Below, piece by piece: positions 5,381 to 7,487 of a DNA stretch of 7,487 nucleotides. Each line of letters starts with the position of its first letter. Positions within the stretch are counted from its first letter, which is position 1. This stretch comes from Clostridia bacterium (GTDB taxonomy: Bacteria > Bacillota > Clostridia > TANB77 > CAG-508), in contig CAADYC010000103.1 in NCBI GenBank assembly GCA_900753165.1, positions 1 through 7,487 on the forward strand. The letters are read 5' to 3'. Made by a program: the position numbers and the translations under genes. Under the pieces are notes generated by a model. It was not told where the DNA came from, made no database searches, and saw only the letters and a program-made list of their open reading frames with translations.

Positions 5381-6754
5381 TTATATATTTACATCTTTTT
5401 TTCTATAAATCGCAAAAATCAAAGCTAAACACATCATATTAACAAGCAATTCACCACAACCATAAGTAACAAAAGGAAGATTAAAGCTTGCATCAAAAAT
5501 CAAATTAAAATTCATCAAAATATTAAATACGCTTTGCAGAATAAACATACATCCAATTCCTAAAATTACCAAACTTCCATACTTTTCTCTAATCTTAAAT
5601 GAATTAATTACTAACTTTATAGAAAAAGTAAAAACAGTAACAATCAAAGCAATAGTTGGTATCCATCCAAAATGAGCTAAGATTGATATAATTTCATTAT
5701 TTCCAAATCCATCAAATAAGTATATAGCATCACTCATATTTCCTGCTTCACCAATTTTTTGTGCAGACTCAATTATTTCTTTTCTGTTTAATGCTCTCCA
5801 TCCTTCTGTTTCTTTATATTCTTCTGGTTTATATACTGAAGTAAATTTATCCAAAACATATGGATTTTCCAAAAATTCAAATAAAATAACTAATGTTCCA
5901 AATATTATAGGTATTCCCCACAAAATTAATAGATGTTTTTTCTTGTTTTTACTTTCACTTACTATCTTTTTTGTAGCCAAAATTAAATATGTAATTGCTA
6001 ACACTATTACTGATGATGATGAAGGAATTAAGCTTAACATTAGTAATGATATCAAACTTAAAACAACTAATTTTAAAATATTTGCATTTATTTTTATGTT
6101 TTTCTGTTTAAATAGTTTGGTTAATTTATTTTCTTCATTTATATTTTCTAGAAATCCAATAAAAGCAAGAATATATAATGATACAGCTATTGTATTTGAC
6201 CTTATGCTATAATTTTCTATTCTTAAAAAATTTATACCATTAACTGATATTCCAAATAAAAATGCTAATATTATTACTGCCGTTGCAATTATATATAAAA
6301 TTAATGATTTATTTTTAATTTTTTTATAATCACAAAAATATATTATTATACCTATTCCAAAACCAATAGCTACAAAACATGCATATTTTATCATATAGTT
6401 TGTTGTAATATATTCACTTACTCCTTCTTTCATATACTGCATCATTTCTGTATGTTCATTTTCTGTAATTATGTACGAAATTACAAAGCCAAAAATCAAT
6501 AAAACAACTAATATTATTAACAATTTCCAATCTAATCTAGGTCTATGCACTTTGTTTAATTCTTTTCCAATAATTTCGGCATCTCCCATTTGCTCAACTG
6601 CGTTTTTCTCTGCTTCCTCTTCATTTTGCCCCATTTCAATTAATTCTTCTTTTTTGTCTTCTATATGATTTTTTAGTTCTTCAGATATAGCATTTCTTAT
6701 AGGTTTGTATTTAATTTGATTACATACAGAATTTAAAAATTCATTAATTTGCAA
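5381..6754 (-). CDS. SEDS-like (FtsW/RodA/SpoVE) membrane protein with N-terminal prefix/HAAS domain
   Basis: This is a 457-residue, roughly ten-helix membrane protein. Residues 1-72 form the alpha-helical permease-prefix/HAAS domain often paired with PadR regulators (FLNSVCNQIKYKPIRNAISEEL, EEAEKNAVEQMGD, ELNKVHRPRLDW). Hydrophobic segments follow near 77-97, 120-140, 149-169, 186-202, 225-261, 274-294, 364-385, 393-415 and 427-450. The C-terminal signature NLPFVTYGCGELLVNM (about 425-440) corresponds to the LPFVSYGGSSLL motif of SEDS peptidoglycan glycosyltransferases. The usual PSE..K motif is weak (YSIRSN). The catalytic-loop LPxxxTDFIF motif is missing; my hand alignment puts Asn352 where its Asp would be. 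So activity as a glycan polymerase is doubtful. The TTG at 6754-6752 is preferred over the GTG at 6763 because AGGGGGTG lies 6 bases before it and includes that GTG. The gene overlaps padR by 11 bases, implying translational coupling and a shared promoter. The role, probably in the envelope or stress, is inferred. Confidence 0.88.
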   Translation of the reverse strand: MQINEFLNSVCNQIKYKPIRNAISEELKNHIEDKKEELIEMGQNEEEAEKNAVEQMGDAEIIGKELNKVHRPRLDWKLLIILVVLLIFGFVISYIITENEHTEMMQYMKEGVSEYITTNYMIKYACFVAIGFGIGIIIYFCDYKKIKNKSLILYIIATAVIILAFLFGISVNGINFLRIENYSIRSNTIAVSLYILAFIGFLENINEENKLTKLFKQKNIKINANILKLVVLSLISLLMLSLIPSSSSVIVLAITYLILATKKIVSESKNKKKHLLILWGIPIIFGTLVILFEFLENPYVLDKFTSVYKPEEYKETEGWRALNRKEIIESAQKIGEAGNMSDAIYLFDGFGNNEIISILAHFGWIPTIALIVTVFTFSIKLVINSFKIREKYGSLVILGIGCMFILQSVFNILMNFNLIFDASFNLPFVTYGCGELLVNMMCLALIFAIYRKKDVNI

Positions 6755-7082
6755 ATGAAACACCCCCTATTACTCTATTTACTGATTCGCTAAAAATTTT
6801 CCATTCTTCGTTTTTTTCTGTTAATGATTTTTTTCCTTTTGTTGTTATTGCATAATATTTTCTTTTCTTTCCTGTTGTATCATCCCAATATGATGAGATT
6901 GATCCTTCTTCTTCTAATGAGTGTAGTATTGGATATAGTGTTCCTTCTTTAAATTCAAATACATTGTTTGATTTTTCTTTTAGTTTTTTTATCATTTGAT
7001 ATCCATACATATTTTCATCTTTTACCATTTCTAAGATTAACATTTTTGTGCTTCCTTTTAATAATTCTTTGCTTATTTTCAT
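6744..7082 (-). CDS. PadR family transcriptional regulator
   Basis: This 112-residue protein is a winged-helix DNA-binding repressor of the PadR family. Recognisable parts are the helix containing MLILEMVKDENMYGYQMIKKL (14-34), the recognition region FKEGTLYPILHSLEEEGSISSYW (44-66), and the wing GKKRKYYAITTKGKKSL (71-87). A short C-terminal helix follows and would form the dimer, as in the small PadR subfamily. The ATG at 7080-7082 follows AAGGGA. The last codons overlap the start of the SEDS gene, so both are made from one message. Upstream lie a strong promoter and two similar dyads over and after the -10 box, so the protein most likely represses its own operon until an unknown ligand releases it. 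No effector can be predicted. The family call is certain; autoregulation is inferred. Confidence 0.96.
   Translation of the reverse strand: MKISKELLKGSTKMLILEMVKDENMYGYQMIKKLKEKSNNVFEFKEGTLYPILHSLEEEGSISSYWDDTTGKKRKYYAITTKGKKSLTEKNEEWKIFSESVNRVIGGVSFAN
6761..6768 (-). promoter_or_regulatory. Shine-Dalgarno AGGGGGTG that decides the SEDS gene start
   Basis: AGGGGGTG (6768 to 6761, minus strand) pairs with the 16S rRNA tail over eight positions with one G-U pair. It lies six bases before the in-frame TTG at 6754-6752. The in-frame GTG at 6763-6761 is the end of this same site and so is unlikely to be the start. The site lies inside the padR coding region. Confidence 0.7.
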
Positions 7083-7128
7083 TTTTATCCCTTACCTTTC
7101 TGATTTTACTAAATATAATTTAAAAAAT

Positions 7129-7176
7129 AATACCTAGTATTCCTATGTATTTTTATATATAGTATCACTAGGTATT
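7129..7176. promoter_or_regulatory. Tandem dyad operators, probably for PadR
   Basis: Two 21-bp dyads share one layout: 8-base arms around a 5-base spacer. The distal one (7130-7150) has arms ATACCTAG and CTATGTAT, matching at 7 of 8 positions. The proximal one (7155-7175) has arms ATATATAG and CTAGGTAT, matching at 6 of 8. Together they also form a perfect 10-base inverted repeat, AATACCTAGT (7129-7138) and ACTAGGTATT (7167-7176). The proximal dyad covers the -10 box of the padR promoter and the other covers the first transcribed bases. This fits repression by a dimeric regulator. Confidence 0.65.
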
Positions 7177-7187
7177 TTGCTTGTCAA
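7159..7187 (-). promoter_or_regulatory. Sigma-A type promoter of the padR-SEDS operon
   Basis: On the minus strand a perfect TTGACA (7187-7182), a 17-base spacer and TACTAT (7164-7159) lie about 75 bases before the padR ATG. The -10 box is inside the proximal operator dyad. Confidence 0.85.
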
Positions 7188-7218
7188 TAGTTTTTTATTT
7201 TTTATTTTGTTTTTTCTC

Positions 7219-7247
7219 TTGATAGTTACTAATTCTTATGCTATACT
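7219..7247 (+). promoter_or_regulatory. Sigma-A type promoter of tRNA-Thr
   Basis: TTGATA (7219-7224), a 17-base spacer and TATACT (7242-7247), with TGC as extended -10, lie about 16 bases before the likely start near 7254 and 23 bases before the tRNA. The 13 bases TATGCTATACTAA around the -10 box are identical to those of the ftsY promoter. Perfect 8-base arms GATAGTTA (7221-7228) and TAACTATC (7247-7254) flank the core. Confidence 0.85.
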
Positions 7248-7269
7248 AACTATCGTAAAGAAATTATAT

Positions 7270-7345
7270 GCCAATATAGCTCAGTTGGTAGAGCAACGGA
7301 TTCGTAACCCGTAGGTCAGCAGTTCGATTCTGCTTATTGGCTCCA
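7270..7345 (+). tRNA. tRNA-Thr (anticodon CGU, reads ACG)
   Basis: The 76 bases fold as a full cloverleaf. The acceptor stem GCCAATA pairs perfectly with TATTGGC, and the discriminator T is followed by an encoded CCA. The D arm is GCTC/GAGC with the AGTTGGTA loop. The T arm is AGCAG/CTGCT around TTCGATT. The anticodon loop TTCGTAA carries CGT at positions 34-36, which decodes ACG threonine codons. The anticodon stem ACGGA/CCCGT has four pairs and an A-C mismatch next to the loop. It has its own promoter and terminator. ACG should be rare in so AT-rich a genome, so this is probably the minor threonine tRNA beside a UGU one elsewhere. Confidence 0.95.
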
Positions 7346-7356
7346 TAAGGTAAAAT

Positions 7357-7374
7357 CGTCGCACCAATGTGACG
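7357..7374 (+). other. Short hairpin between tRNA-Thr and its terminator
   Basis: CGTCGCA (7357-7363) pairs with TGTGACG (7368-7374) over seven positions with one G-U pair and a CCAA loop. CACCAAT (7362-7368) can instead pair with ATTGGTG (7413-7419) beyond the terminator. The hairpin could protect or mark the 3' trailer for tRNA processing; no function is shown. Confidence 0.45.
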
Positions 7375-7383
7375 TTAATGATT

Positions 7384-7411
7384 AAATCAATCTGAAAAGA
7401 TTGATTTTTTT
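7384..7411 (+). terminator. Rho-independent terminator of tRNA-Thr
   Basis: AAATCAATCT (7384-7393) pairs perfectly with AGATTGATTT (7398-7407) around a GAAA tetraloop, and the T-run continues to 7411. It lies 38 bases after the tRNA CCA end. Nothing recognisable as a gene follows in the last 75 bases of the window. Confidence 0.85.
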
Positions 7412-7487
7412 GATTGGTGTCAAGAAGTTTCGGAAAATAATCCGATAATATAATAATTTTTACGAAACATAAAGATAATATGAGTTA

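Noticed and set aside
7426..7454. Possible promoter with TATAAT at 7449-7454
   Set aside because: The -10 match is perfect, but no acceptable -35 box lies at 16-18 bases and the sequence is nearly pure A/T; too weak to list.
7480..7487. ATG at 7480 as the start of a next gene
   Set aside because: Only two full codons are visible and no convincing Shine-Dalgarno precedes it.
1..7487. CRISPR arrays, insertion sequences with transposase, prophage or toxin-antitoxin genes
   Set aside because: No regularly spaced direct repeats, transposase, integrase or toxin-like frames were seen on either strand.

Overview
The window is very AT-rich and uses ATG, TTG and probably GTG starts, strong purine-rich Shine-Dalgarno sites and classical sigma-A type promoters. 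Gene content (FtsY without a long acidic N-terminal domain, a UPF0182 membrane protein, a PadR plus prefix-domain SEDS pair) points to a low-GC Gram-positive bacterium, most likely a member of the Clostridia. This is inferred from gene families and composition, not from a database search.

Layout, left to right. (1) The 3' end of tyrS on the + strand, closed by a strong hairpin terminator. (2) A compact nested palindrome at about 390-547: two identical copies of a GGGGACG-containing hairpin in inverted orientation around a 19-bp stem-loop. It resembles a REP doublet (REPIN or BIME type) and supplies the terminators of the convergent genes tyrS and UPF0182. (3) On the minus strand, ftsY (3411-4316) followed by a UPF0182 integral membrane protein (554-3340), probably one transcript from a well-formed promoter at 4413-4441. 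A third, partial GGGGACG element lies between the two genes. (4) A gene graveyard on the minus strand (about 4516-5253). It holds the first codons of an OmpR-type response regulator, the extracellular sensor part of its histidine kinase, and two joined pieces of a beta-helix surface protein. All are collinear but cut by deletions and frameshifts; an intact-looking ribosome binding site and terminator remain at the two ends. (5) On the minus strand, a PadR regulator (6744-7082) overlapping a SEDS-like (FtsW/RodA/SpoVE) membrane protein with an N-terminal permease-prefix/HAAS domain (5381-6754). The promoter carries two similar 21-bp dyads that look like PadR operators. (6) On the + strand, a tRNA-Thr(CGU) with its own promoter and terminator, then about 75 bases with no gene.

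How the genes relate: TyrS and tRNA-Thr serve translation, and FtsY brings SRP-ribosome complexes to the membrane. The PadR-SEDS pair looks like an autoregulated envelope module whose SEDS protein lacks the usual catalytic-loop signature. The remnants suggest the lineage once had a two-component system next to a surface beta-helix protein and lost it recently enough for the pieces to remain readable.
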